Source: Elmis aenea (Eukaryota; Arthropoda; Insecta; Coleoptera; Elmidae). From it: a DNA stretch of 64,000 nt. The DNA is taken from assembly GCA_947652605.1 (NCBI GenBank), contig OX393577.1:8308868-8372867 (forward strand). Reading direction: 5' to 3'. The notes beneath the pieces are model-generated. The model searched no databases. It was not told where the DNA came from and saw only the letters and a program-made list of their open reading frames with translations. The position numbers were made by a program, and so were the translations under genes. Of the stretch, positions 32,383 through 43,227 are shown piece by piece; position 1 is the stretch's first letter; each line of letters starts with the position of its first letter.

Positions 32383-35340
32383 ATGGTCGCTATAAAATTA
32401 TGTTTATTAGTTTTACTTGTGCCAATTGTACTTTTAGAAAAAACAAGAGGTAAAATGCATCTTAATTTCTTAATACATTGTTCTTCTCATTTTAGCTTAA
32501 TATATTCATTTGTTTACACTTTAAATGAGTGTGCAAAATAATAAGTTCCTGTCAAATTGTTAATTTCAATTTTAAAACATTACAAATTTATGTATATCAA
32601 GAAAAAATTGTTTATATGTTATGCATGTGTACTGAATGTTTGTAAAACACTGCATTTATTTAAAAAAAAAAAAAAAAAACTAGAAAAATTATTCAGGAAT
32701 ATGTATCTCGAAAGGAAGTTAACAGTAAAGAAATTTTGCTTTGTTAAGTTAATTGTTGAAGTTTCTTACAAACAAAATATTGGATCGTATCCTAAATAAT
32801 TTTTTCGTTGTAGATAAGCGTTATAAACATATCCTAAAAATTTCAAGTCAATATCTTAAGCGGTTGAAAAATTATTCGGGAATATGTATCTCGAAAGTAG
32901 GTTAAAAGTAAGGAAATTTTGCTTTGATGAGTTAATTGTTAAACTTTCTTACAAACAAAATATTGGATCGTATCCTAAATTATTTTTTCGTTGTAGATAA
33001 GCGTTATAAACATATCCTGAAAATTTCAAGTCAATATCTTAAGCGATTGAAAAATTATTCGGGAATATGTATCTCGAAAGTAAATTAACAGTAAGGAAAT
33101 TTTGCTTTGTTGAGTTAATTGTTGAACGTTCTTATAAACAAAATATTGGATCGTATCCTAAACTATTTTTTCGTTGTATATAAGCGCTATAAACATATCC
33201 TAAAAATTTCAAGTCAATATCTTAAGCGGTTGAAAAATTATTCGGGAATATGTATCTCGAAAGTAGGTTAACAGTAAGGAAATTTTTCTTTGATGAGTTA
33301 ATTGTTGAAGTTTCTTACAAACAAAATATTGGATCGTATCCTAAATTATTTTTTCGTTGTAGATAAGCGTTATAAACATATCCTAAAAATTTCAAGTCAA
33401 CAACTTAAGCGATTGAAAAATTATTCAGGAATATGTATCTCGAAAGAAAGTTAACAGTAAGGAAATTTTGCTTTGTTGAGTTAATTGTTAAAGTTTCTTA
33501 CAAACAAAATATTGAATCGTATCCTAAATTATGTTTTCGTTGTAGATAAGCGTTATAAACATATCCTGAAAATTTCAAGTCAATATCTTAAGCGATTGAA
33601 AAATTATTCGGGAATATGTATCTCGAAAGTAGGTTAACAGTAAGGAAATTTTTCTTTGTTGAGTTAATTGTTGAACGTTCTTACAAACAAAATATTGGAT
33701 CGTATCCTAAATTATTTTTTCGTTGTTGATAAGCGTTATAAACAAAAATTTTGTACCGACCCTCAAAGGCCAACGCGTTTTATTGAAATATTTAATTTTT
33801 AGTATATTTTATTAAACGATGTAACTGTTTACCAAAACAAATTTTAAAAACCGAAGTTTCTTACAAACAAAATATTGGATCGTATCCTAAATTATTTTTT
33901 CGTTGTAGATAAGCGTTATAAACATATCCTGAAAATTTCAAGTCAATATCTTAAGCGGTTGAAAAATGATTCAGGAATATGTGTCTCGAAAGGAAGTTAA
34001 CAGTAAGGAAATTTTTCTTTGCTGAGTTAATTGTTGAACTTTCTTACAAACAAAATATTGGATTTTTGCGATTTACCGGTAAACCGGTTTACCAGTATTA
34101 CAATCCCTAATCGTGACCCTCCCTTGTAAGTTTGATTTATGTCGCGTATATTTTCTGCACCTGTACACCCCGAGTAATTTAAAAGTTTAGAAATTGAACT
34201 AATACACAAAATATTTAGAATTTAGATGAAAAAGTTGAAGAAGTATGCGAACGTATCCTTCAAAGATACAGTCATGACAAAATATAAATCAAATTCAACA
34301 CTTACACAATTATTAATAGATTGCAAATAACCGATTTTTCTATTTAGTGTATTTATGGTAATAAATTTAAAAAACCTTATCTACTTCTATTATCTAACAG
34401 ATTACAGTTGGAGAGATTATTATGGAATTTTACCGGATGATGCAGTACCGGCGGGAATTGATAAATCCGGAAGAAAAAATTACATAGCACAGGTCTATCT
34501 CGATAAAATTGGACTGTTTGTGGGAACTCTGGATCCGGTAACCAAAAAAGCACGATTTCTTGCCCAAAAAAAAGAACAACAAACAGGAGACTTTGTAAAG
34601 GTATCAAATATTATATAAATCTCACACACCACTTATAGAATGATATGTAAAAGTCATACTGTCGTTATTTGTACTCTAATAAACAGTTTCAAGACAGTTT
34701 TTTGCGAACTTGCTGTTAAAATCATGTGAATTAGTATCACACGGGAACCAAAAACTCTATTAAAGTTCTTTTTTTCTTCAAAAAAAAATATAGAGAATAA
34801 TAAAACTGACTCATTGGTTGTGTCAGAAGACTATAAGCTCGTCAAAAGTTTTAAGAGTGAATCCCAGACGTTCAGCAAAAATTGTCTACTTTTTTCAATA
34901 ACAACTTAACTAATAAAAATTTACAATAAGTTTACAGCTAAATGGAAATGATGGGATGTTTCGGTTTGATTTTATTACTCTCTATAGACGTGTCTACAGT
35001 TCTACACCTAAAAATTGTGTTACAGGTTCTTTGTTCCAATAATCCTTCAAAATTGCAATGGATTGCTAGCAGAAGCAATGACACCCATCTTTTGACAGAC
35101 TGTCATCTCATCATAGGTGGTTGTGAAGGTGGTCTGCAAGCTGTAATCGGACGGGCAAACTACGGACAAGAAACTTTAGCAGGTTCTGTGTTTGACAGTA
35201 CAACAGATTGGTCTGGACTGTGGCTTCCCAAGCCCGATGGTCAAATTAGATTGCATTCATTTGAAGTTTTGGCATATGATTGTCCTGAGAAATCACACTG
35301 CAATGAATTTTTAGTCGATGTTAGAGCTCCAGTTTTATAA
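32383..35340 (+). CDS. Secreted DM9-repeat (DUF3421) protein, copy A
   Basis: Exons 32383-32449, 34401-34600 and 35026-35340 join in frame to 193 residues. Residues 1-22 (MVAIKLCLLVLLVPIVLLEK and on) form a signal peptide. Then come two DM9-type halves: SWRDYYGILPDDAVPAGIDK, and VLCSNNPSKLQWI with GRANYGQETLAGSVF and GLWLP. DM9/DUF3421 proteins are found in insects and molluscs; an oyster member binds mannose and some insect members respond to infection. I infer a secreted or vesicular recognition role, not proven. Intron 1 is 1.95 kb and filled by a 183-bp satellite. Its first ~55 bases, present in C and D, are deleted, leaving a GTAAAA donor. A TATATATA box at 32262-32269 is absent from C and D. 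Confidence 0.9.
32676..34063. repeat. 183-bp satellite-like tandem array, about seven units
   Basis: The word GATAAGCG recurs at 32813, 32996, (TATAAGCG) 33179, 33362, 33545, 33728 and 33908, a 183-bp period with one 180-bp step. Each unit carries GGAATATGTATCTCGAAAG and AAACAAAATATTGGATCGTA. Near 33740-33855 an unrelated segment replaces part of one unit. The array lies wholly within intron 1 of DM9 gene A and is absent from the matching introns of C and D. Confidence 0.95.
34058..34107. mobile_element. 3' end of an ACCGGT-rich hAT element
   Basis: The sequence TTTACCGGTAAACCGG followed by ATTACAATCCCTA matches the right end of the element at 61649-62608. It sits between the end of the satellite array and a leftover end of a foldback F element (TCGTGACCCTCCCTTG, 34111-34126). 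Confidence 0.75.
34942..35025 (+). other. In-frame ATG extension into exon 3 of gene A (possible alternative start)
   Basis: An ATG at 34942 runs open and in frame through the exon 3 acceptor and would add MEMMGCFGLILLLSIDVSTV and eight more residues, which look signal-peptide-like. The same extension exists in C (41999) and D (48778). It could give a one-domain secreted isoform from an internal promoter, or be intron sequence kept alike by recent duplication. Confidence 0.25.
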
Positions 35341-35437
35341 TAGCATGATCATAAAAAGTTATTGAATTGTTTAAAAATATATGAATTGTAAAAACTGTTA
35401 TTTACATACTACAAAGTTATTGTGTTATTTTAATACT

Positions 35438-35440
<3 letters not shown>

Positions 35441-35476
<36 letters not shown>
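35441..35476. repeat. (TA)n microsatellite at the LINE insertion point
   Basis: About 17 TA units follow the end of the gene A 3' flank. Genes C and D have a short TAATATATGATATG at the same place, so the run probably grew at the 3' end of the adjacent LINE. Confidence 0.85.
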
Positions 35477-35479
<3 letters not shown>

Positions 35480-36474
35480 TAATTTTACTCCTTTCTTCCC
35501 GAGATCTGCCCTAGAGCAATAATCGGTTGATTAAACATTTTGCATTTTGGCAGCGGGACATGCTGCAATGCAAGCGAGTGGTTAGTAAACTTACATTAAA
35601 GCCCTAACAAATAATAAAATAATACGATTAGTGTTAGTAATAGCGTCTAGTCTTATCTGTAGCTTATTTCTAATGGGGTGTATCGCTTTAACCGATGTGT
35701 GGTTTGGCTATTGTCTAATAGGCTGACGGCAAACGGGTTGGGATGCCGTTCCAGTTGCCTGATGTATTTGGTGCTTGTGGCCTTCGCTTCTTGTAACACC
35801 GGAGGGATGTTTAGGTCATTGTGTAGAGTTTCATTTATCACAAACCAAGCTGCGTTTGTTATTGTTCTTAGTGTTTTAGATTGGAATCTTTGCAGGATTG
35901 CAATGTTTGAAGCACTCGCGGTTCCCCACAACTGCACACCATAGGTCCACACGGGTTTTAAGATAGTTTTGTAAATAATTATTTTATTGTCCAACGAGAG
36001 TTTTGATTTTCTGCCGATTAGCCACAGAAGTTTAGTAAATTTTAATCCTAACTGTTTCCTCTTCATAAAAATATGATGTTTTCACGTTAAGCGTCGATCC
36101 AAGTGCATCCCTAGGTATTTAGCAGTTTCTGTTTGAGGAAGTAGTTTTCCATTTAAACTAACACTGGGGCATGTTTCTTTTCTTAATGTGAACGTCACAT
36201 GCTGGGACTTAGTTTCATTAGCTTTAATACGCCACCTTTTTAACCAGCCCTGCATGTCATCTAGTGCTCTTTGTAGCTTTTCGGACGCATACGCAGGCAC
36301 TTCACTTGTTGCCAGAATAGCCGTGTCATCGGCAAACGTTGCCGTGATAATATTTGGCGTTGTTGGAATATCTGCGGTGTAAACAAGGTATAGTATCGGT
36401 CCCAGTACACTGCCCTGTGGAACTCCTGAATTTACAGGGTACAGCTGTGTTGTTTGCTCTTGGTATTTTACCAT
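35477..36474 (-). mobile_element. 5'-truncated jockey-type LINE (reverse transcriptase part)
   Basis: The minus strand encodes reverse transcriptase motifs: NSGVPQGSVLGPILYLVYTA, then FADDTAIL and AKYLGMHLDRRLT (36082-36474). After a frameshift near 36070 come GLKFTKLLWLIGRKSKLSL, YKTILKPVWTYGVQLWG and LNIPPV (35653-36066). The catalytic FADD is intact. The upstream endonuclease and ORF1 are missing. It lies between DM9 genes A and B and directly abuts the B promoter region. Confidence 0.9.
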
Positions 36475-36747
36475 GAAGAAACAGAAATTAAGTGATGTGA
36501 CTGAGCACTGAAGATTTTTTTAAAAACGAGACCATGGAAAGGTCAAGTTGAGAAACACTGAATTAGACAAAAAAAATCCTATTTTGAAATAATTAAACTT
36601 TTGATAGCTGGAATATACAGTCCATCATAACCGCAGCTCCAGGGTATTCTTAATCTGTAGATGATTTCTATAATTTGTTACAAATGTGTCTGGAAACAAC
36701 AGAAAACTTTAATTGTGTTTTGATATTTGGATCACTTGGTATCGAAG

Positions 36748-38395
36748 ATGAAAATTTTACTTGCATTTTTAGCAGCATTGTTAATGTTGCAAGCTAGCGC
36801 AAAGAAGAAAAATGGTAAAAGTGTCTTTAATTTACAAAAATATATTTTTTGCCTTTTAATAATTATTATAGCACAATTTTAATAGTCTTTAAAATGTTTA
36901 CTGAGTATTATAACGCATTTATTTTGTGTAATAGTTTGTTTTTTTGTAATAGATTATAGCTGGAAAGATTATTATGGTGTAGTACCAAAAGGCGCAGTAT
37001 CCGCTGGCAAGGATAAAGCTAAAAGAAATGTATATATAACACAAACTTATGTGGATAAACTTGGACTTATTGTAGGTGGATTGGATACTGTATTAAAAAA
37101 ATCACTTTTTCTCGCCAATGGAAAAAAACGAGAATGCAATGCTTATGTGAAGGTAATTATCAGTAGTAATATAACAAGTGCATTGCAAATTATCGATAAT
37201 TTTTGGTAAATAGGCCCTAATGCAAGTTGAACTGAGAAAACACGAGTGCACGAAGTGTACGAGTGATTTTTTTCTGATTCAACTTGCATGAGTGAAGATT
37301 TGTCAAAAATTATAGATTATTTGCAATGCACGAGTTATATTTTGTCATAAAATTTCCTTCACCTAACCTACCTGTCATATTAAATGTATGTTATGCGAAA
37401 TTTTACAAGTACTGTCAGAGTGGTGCGTAAGGGGTGTGGTTTAATCTATATTAAAGTAACGCTACTGGTCGCCGAAATTCGTCAAAAAATTATCAAGACC
37501 AAAATATTTAATTGCCTCTCCAAATTTATATTTTCGACAAATCATAAACTCAGATTTCTTCGAAACGACCAATAAACGCATGAAAATCTATTAATTGCGA
37601 AAAGGATATTATCAGTGTATGATTATGTTTATCGCTCGTTTCTAGGAAATCTGAGTTTGTTATTGGTCGAAAACGCAAATTTGACAGGTGAAGGAAATTT
37701 TCATGAAAACTTTGATCTATGCCATTGTAATTAATTGTCTTCTTTATGGCAATGTTGTACAACCCTGCACTAACACCCGCGTTTCAACGCGAAGTTTAAA
37801 AAAGCTCGATAAAAGTTCATACAACACTACAGCTTTTAGCGATTTTAAAACAATTCGCAAGATTAAAGTACTCTTATTTAATTAATCAAAAATTCGTGAT
37901 TTTTAAAATTTAAAGCAAAGATTTTTGATTTTTTTAAATAAAACTCAAGTTTTACCCAACTTGAAAACTTGAAAAAAACATTGTAAATGTATAGGAAGTG
38001 TTTGAACCTAAATAAAAAGTTTTAAAAAAATACCCTGACTTTTCGGTCCCTTGTGAATTCGGGGCCCTAGGCCATGGCCTCGCAGTTTTGAAACCACCAT
38101 GAATTGTTTGCAGGTTCTATGTGCAGATAATCGTTCAGTATTCCGATGGATACCTACGACAAGCAACAGTACTGATCTGATAAGAAACTGCAAACTTGTT
38201 ATCGGTGGAACTGAAGGAGGACAAACTGCTTTCATTGGAAGACAGCTTTTAAACTATGAAACTGTCGTTGGGGCAGTTTACGGAAGTTCATCCAATTGGG
38301 CAGGATTATGGCTTCCTACAAAAGACAGTAGCATAAAGTTAGATTCATTTGAAGTGTTGGGATATGATTGCAAACCGAAAAAAAGAGTCGGGTAG
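36748..38395 (+). CDS. Secreted DM9-repeat (DUF3421) protein, copy B (older paralogue)
   Basis: Exons 36748-36814, 36953-37152 and 38114-38395 join in frame to 182 residues. A signal peptide (MKILLAFLAALLMLQASA) precedes a KKKNG linker and the DM9 halves: DYSWKDYYGVVPKGAVSAGK, and VLCADNRSVFRWIPTTSN with GLWLPTKDSSIKLDSFEVLG. Exon 1 and 2 lengths (67 and 200 bp) and phases equal those of A, C and D, so all come from one ancestor, but B is far more diverged. It lacks the C-terminal NEFL tail of the others. Intron 2 holds MITE H. As in its relatives, a secreted carbohydrate-recognition or defence role is inferred from the family only. Confidence 0.9.
37153..37500. mobile_element. MITE H, copy 2, in intron 2 of DM9 gene B
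   Basis: It matches 3812-4150 closely, including ACACGAGTGCACGAAGTG and CCTAACCTACCTGTCATATT. It starts within a few bases of the exon 2 donor (GTAATTATCAGTAGT), so part of the splice donor context may be element-derived. Confidence 0.75.
37501..38113. other. Rest of intron 2 of DM9 gene B
   Basis: It contains an inverted pair around AACTCAGATTTCTTCGAAACGACCAATAA and its imperfect complement near 37640-37665, which looks like another small element. The frame at 37688-37885 has no recognised domain. Confidence 0.4.
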
Positions 38396-38693
38396 GATTA
38401 AAATAGTACATTGTCTATTTGTTTTTGAATTAAGAATTAATTCGCATAGTTACGCACATCTACTTTACGTGGTTATCAAGTAATTTTGTATTTTGTATTG
38501 GTTCATTATTTTATTGTGCGGTTTTGATTCATTTGTGTAGCTCTATATTGAAATGTTGTTTTTACAGTGTACAATTTGTTTGAAAAACACGATACATGAT
38601 ACATAACTTTCATGATTTTTGGCGGCCCTCTCATAAAACATCCCTGGTTTATATAGTGAAACAATTTCTAACAAAATATGTAAATATGTCTTA

Positions 38694-39238
38694 AGTCTGT
38701 TTTATACTATACTATTTTTTCGTTTAAGAAAATCGTATACGATTTTCTAGTACGGTGTCAATCAGAAATTAAAAATCTTGAACGAAAAATTCGTACGAAA
38801 TTACTACATGCCCTAAATGCGTCCAATTTTAGCATGGGCGCATGCGTATTCTACTGTAACTGTATCTGACCGCATGCCATTTGTGGGTTAGGTTAACTGA
38901 AACAATCAAACGATGTTAAATACTACTCCTACTTATTACCGTTATAATCCCTCACAATTTATTTTGTAGGAATAAATATGTAGAATGGAACAAGCGTTAA
39001 ATATACCTACGTTAAATTTGAAAATGATTCGCTTTTTGTTCTGTGTTCAAATTGAACGTTTGACATGGTTACTCAAGGTGCCAACAAAATATGATAAAAG
39101 GTACTAAAAAGTAACCAAAATATATTGGAGTTTTCGTACCAAAAAATAGTACAATGTAAATGGTTCATATTTTCCATGCTAAATTCTTGAACGAAATTTT
39201 TGTATTAAACGAAAAAATAGTATAGTATAAAACACACT
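38694..39238. mobile_element. PIF/Harbinger-type MITE, 545 bp, with TTA target-site duplication
   Basis: Inverted repeats of 34 bp, AGTCTGTTTTATACTATACT onward (38694-38727), are mirrored at 39205-39238 with one mismatch. TTA flanks both sides (38691-38693, 39239-39241). The sites upstream of genes A (TGTCTTAACGCC) and D (TGTCTTATCGCC) lack the element and show the empty target. Three-bp TWA duplications are typical of PIF/Harbinger. No transposase is present. Confidence 0.9.
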
Positions 39239-39538
39239 TTATAGCCTGTGCCTCACTGAAAGTGCCAAAAACTAATTAAAAGTTGATAAGCAATTCTAAG
39301 AATAAGTGATAAACATAAAATATTTTGTTAGAAAGGCGATTAAGAGTAAAGCGAAAAACAAAGCATAATTACTTAAATAATTACTATTTGTAGATAGTTC
39401 AATGACAGTAGATACTTATAATATCACAAATTCTCTGCGCACAAGTTCATCCTTTGTTTCTTACGCTACAATATCAAATGCATAGCTATATACATTTATC
39501 AAATCACTTTTAACATTTGATTGTTACACATCGAGAAA

Positions 39539-42400
39539 ATGATCGCTCTAAAATTATGTTTAATAGTTTTACCTGTGTCAATTGTGCTTACAGAAAAAAC
39601 AAGAGGTAAGTCAATATTTTAATTAGTTAAATTATACATAATTTACTGGTAAAATGCATCTTAATTTCTTAATACCATTTTAGCTTAATATATCTATACT
39701 TTAAATGAGTGTGCAAAATAATAAGTTTATGTTTAAACAGTTAATTTAAATTTTAAAACATTACAAATTTATGCATGTACACTAAATGTTTGTAAAACAC
39801 TGCATTTATCAAAAAACAAACTGGACGTGCTGCTGCTTTCTCAATATTGATCGTGCTTTAAAGTTGTACAGGGTGGGCAAATTTCGATGTTTTCATAGGG
39901 AATCTCGGTAACTATAAGAGGTATGAAAAAACGGACCGCGCATCCTCGATCTCTTTTATCGAGAAAATGTTAATGGTGAAAACTAAAATTGGTTATCGTC
40001 TTTTGTTTTCGAGTTATCGCCGATAACTCGATTTTTCGACTTTTCGTTTTATGACTATATCTCACTTGTTTATGAAAATAAACAAAAATAATTTTGACGT
40101 TCTACAGGCACTTTATGTCAACTCGAATTTCGTTTTTTTTTTTGAAAAATTGTCTACGCCACTGCATTTTTATCAAAAAAGTGCCTGTAGAAGGTAAAAA
40201 TTATTTTTGTTTATTTTCATAAACAAGCGAAATAAAGTCATAAAACGAAAAGTCGAAAAATCGAGTTATCGGCGATAACTCGAAAACAAAAGGCGATAAC
40301 CAATTTTAGTTTTCACCATAATTTTTTTCTCAAAAAAAGAGATCGAGGATGCGCGGTCTGTTTTTTGATACCTCTTATAGTTACCGAGATTCCCTATTAA
40401 AACATCGAAATTTGCCCACCCTGTACATTCTTCGTTATTAAATAATAAATAGTCTACGTTAATTTTTTTGGAAAATATAGACACAGTCAGAAATTTAAAG
40501 TAAAGTGTTGATGAAAAAAAAATAAAACAACAGTTAGATTTTCCGTTAAAAAGTACCTTAACCCGCGAGCACACGCGTACCTGTCTTTTTGACCGGGTTT
40601 ATAAATATTTTAATAGAACTTCTACATTGAAGGGGTGAGGGTACTAAGTCTTAAGCAGTGTGTCATGCACAGTCTGTAGAATGTGTCGATGTTTTTTTAG
40701 GAAGTTACGTGTTGCCGTTTGAAAGTTGTAGGTGTCTTTTTAACACCCGGACAATTACACCAGGACGCGTGTATAGACATCCACTCAATGCAGAGAGAGA
40801 TGCAATAGATTTATTTCGTCAAAAACGAAACCTCTGCAAAAGCGCTATGATTTGAGAAGTTTTATAACTAAATCTTTGCTACTTGCATGGGCGTTTAACA
40901 TAGGGGAAACCGTTTTTACAAGGGCCTCGCTTTTCGCGTTTTTCTCCGGAACCGTTTAAGATTTTTTCAAAAACTTTGCACAATTTTACTTGCAAAGGAT
41001 GCGCGCATTGGTAAATAATAGAAGACTTTCGATTTTATCTCTGACGGTTTTATGGCCAACGCGAGTTGTTATTCTCCTATTTTTCCGAATGAAATGGTCA
41101 GTGGCACGTATAACTGCATAACATTTATTTTTGATGCAATAAACACAGCCTTGATCAGATTCTAGCGACAACATACGTGACCCTCCCTTGTAAGTTTGAT
41201 ATGTCTCTCGTATATTTTCTACACCTGTACACCCCGAGTAATTTAAAAGTTTAGAAATTGAACTAATACACACAATTATATTTAGAATTTAGATGATAAA
41301 GTTTAAGAATTATGCGAACGTATCCTTCAACGATATTGTCATGACAAAATATAAATCAAATTCAACACTTAACACAATTTATTAATAGACTGCAAATAGC
41401 TGATGTTTATATTTAGTGCATTTGATGGTAATGAATTTTAAAAATTTTATCCGTTATCTAACAGAATACAGTTGGAGAGATTATTATGGAATTTTACCGG
41501 ATGATGCAGTACCGGCAGGTATTGATAAATCCGGAAGAAAAAATTACATAGCACAGGTCTATCTCGATAAAGTTGGACTATTTGTGGGAACTCTAGATCC
41601 AGTGAGCAAAAAAGCACGATTTCTTGCCCACCAAAAAGAACAACATACAGGAGAATTTGTAAAGGTATCAAATATGATATAAATCTCACACACGACTTAT
41701 AGAATGATATGTAAAAGTCATACCGTCGTTATTTGTACTTTAATAAACAGTTTCAAAACAATTTTTGGCGAACTTGCTGTTAAAATCATGTGAATTAGTA
41801 TCACACGGGAACCAAAAACTCTATTAAAGTTCTGTTTTTCTTCAAAAAAATATAGAGAATAATAAATCTGACTCATTGGTTGTGTCAGGAGACTATAAGC
41901 TCGTCAAAAGTTTTAAGAGTTAATCCCAGACGTTCGGCAAAAATTGTCTACTTTTTTTAATAACAACTTAACTAATAAAAATTGACAATAAGTTTACAAT
42001 GGAAATGATGGGATGTTTCGGTTTGATTTTATTACCCTCTATAGACGTGTCTACAGTTCTACACCTAAAAATTGTGTTACAGGTTCTTTGTTCCAATAAT
42101 CCTTCAAAATTGCAATGGATTGCTACCAGAAGCAATGACACCCATCTTTTTACAGACTGTCATCTCATCATAGGTGGTTGTGAAGGTGGTCTGCAAGCTG
42201 TAATTGGACGGGCAAACTACGGACAAGAAACTTTAGCAGGTTCTGTGTTTGATAGTACAACAGATTGGTCTGGACTGTGGCTTCCCAAGCCTGATGGTCA
42301 AATTAGATTGAATTCATTTGAAGTTTTGGCATATGATTGTCCTGAGAAATCACACTGCAATGAATTTTTAATCGATGCTAGAAGTGTTCCAGTTTTATAA
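39539..42400 (+). CDS. Secreted DM9-repeat (DUF3421) protein, copy C
   Basis: Exons 39539-39605, 41465-41664 and 42083-42400 join in frame to 194 residues. The signal peptide MIALKLCLIVLPVSIVLTEK is followed by EYSWRDYYGILPDDAVPAG and the second half VLCSNNPSKLQWIATRSND. The protein is nearly identical to copy A apart from scattered changes and a one-codon-longer tail (DARSVPVL). The first intron carries a TA-flanked foldback (39866-40427) and a truncated foldback F. The upstream region matches those of A and D except for the Harbinger-type MITE. Tandem duplication with A and D is clear. Function is inferred from the family. Confidence 0.9.
39866..40427. mobile_element. TA-flanked foldback MITE, 562 bp, in intron 1 of gene C
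   Basis: It starts TACAGGGTGGGCAAATTTCG and ends in its complement. The arms are about 250 bp with a TTTTTTTTTT-containing loop. Gene D has the same intron position without it (TTTAAAGCTTTACAACC), which serves as the empty site. Confidence 0.9.
40815..41192. mobile_element. Foldback element F, truncated copy in intron 1 of gene C
   Basis: Only the loop and right arm remain: GCAAAAGCGCTATGATTTGA, then TTGGTAAATA, then CGTGACCCTCCCTTG at the end. It lies about 270 bp upstream of exon 2, at the same place as F elements or their remnants in genes A and D. Confidence 0.8.
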
Positions 42401-43227
42401 TAGCATGATCATAAAATATTATTGAATTGTTTAAAAATATATGAATTGTATAAACTATTATTTTATATACTACAAAGTTATTGTGTTATTTTAATACTAA
42501 ATAATATATGATATGCATTTCAATTTTCAAAAACCCATTGCCAATTTGTGGTGACGAAAAAAGGCTACCAGATTCAGCTAAAAAGACGCCCATCTATTTA
42601 TTAGTAGCAAAGTTTAAAAATGAAAAAAAAAACGCGACCTTATAGAGTGCAAATGTCCGGCCTGCGAATATATTTTAAATTCACTATCCGGCCCACGGTC
42701 TTGTCGAAGGTGCATAGGTAGGGGAAGTTGCCCTAAGAGTGCGCACTTAAACCAATTTCACCTCCTATACAAAATGTAATCAGATTTGTTTACTCTAATC
42801 AATTGAAAAATTAAAAGTCATATTTGTAGAATGAGTTTTTTAAATAATTCAATAAAAAACTAAATAAATTTTTAGTATATACAAAACATAAAACATAATA
42901 CGTTATAACAGAAAAAAGTGCGCACGTAACAAAAAGAGAATAATAATACAATAATATAAAACATAATACATTATAACAGAAACTTAAAACATTTTTTTGT
43001 AACAAAAACAACATGCTGCAATGTCATTTTGAATCTGCTGCATCAGTGTCTCGTTAAAACGTAATTGTCGATGTGACTTTCTGACATAATCACTCATTTT
43101 AAGCCTAACAATTGATGAAAAAAAAAATTATTTACAGAACGAATCATAATTATTCCTGAGTACGCGCGCACACTTGAGAAAATTTTAGTGCGCACTCTTA
43201 AGACGCATCTACATGTGTTCTTGTTTT

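Noticed and set aside
32676..34063. CRISPR array
   Set aside because: The 183-bp units are contiguous near-identical tandem repeats with no spacers, in a eukaryotic intron.
34355..34400. Upstream ATG extending DM9 exon 2 (also at 41416 and 48195)
   Set aside because: A signal peptide exon with matching phase exists upstream in all copies, and TCTAACAG directly before exon 2 is a good acceptor.
34377..34607. Minus-strand frames opposite DM9 exon 2 (also 41447-41689 and 48226-48468)
   Set aside because: They are conserved only because the plus-strand exon is conserved, with no start context or domain.
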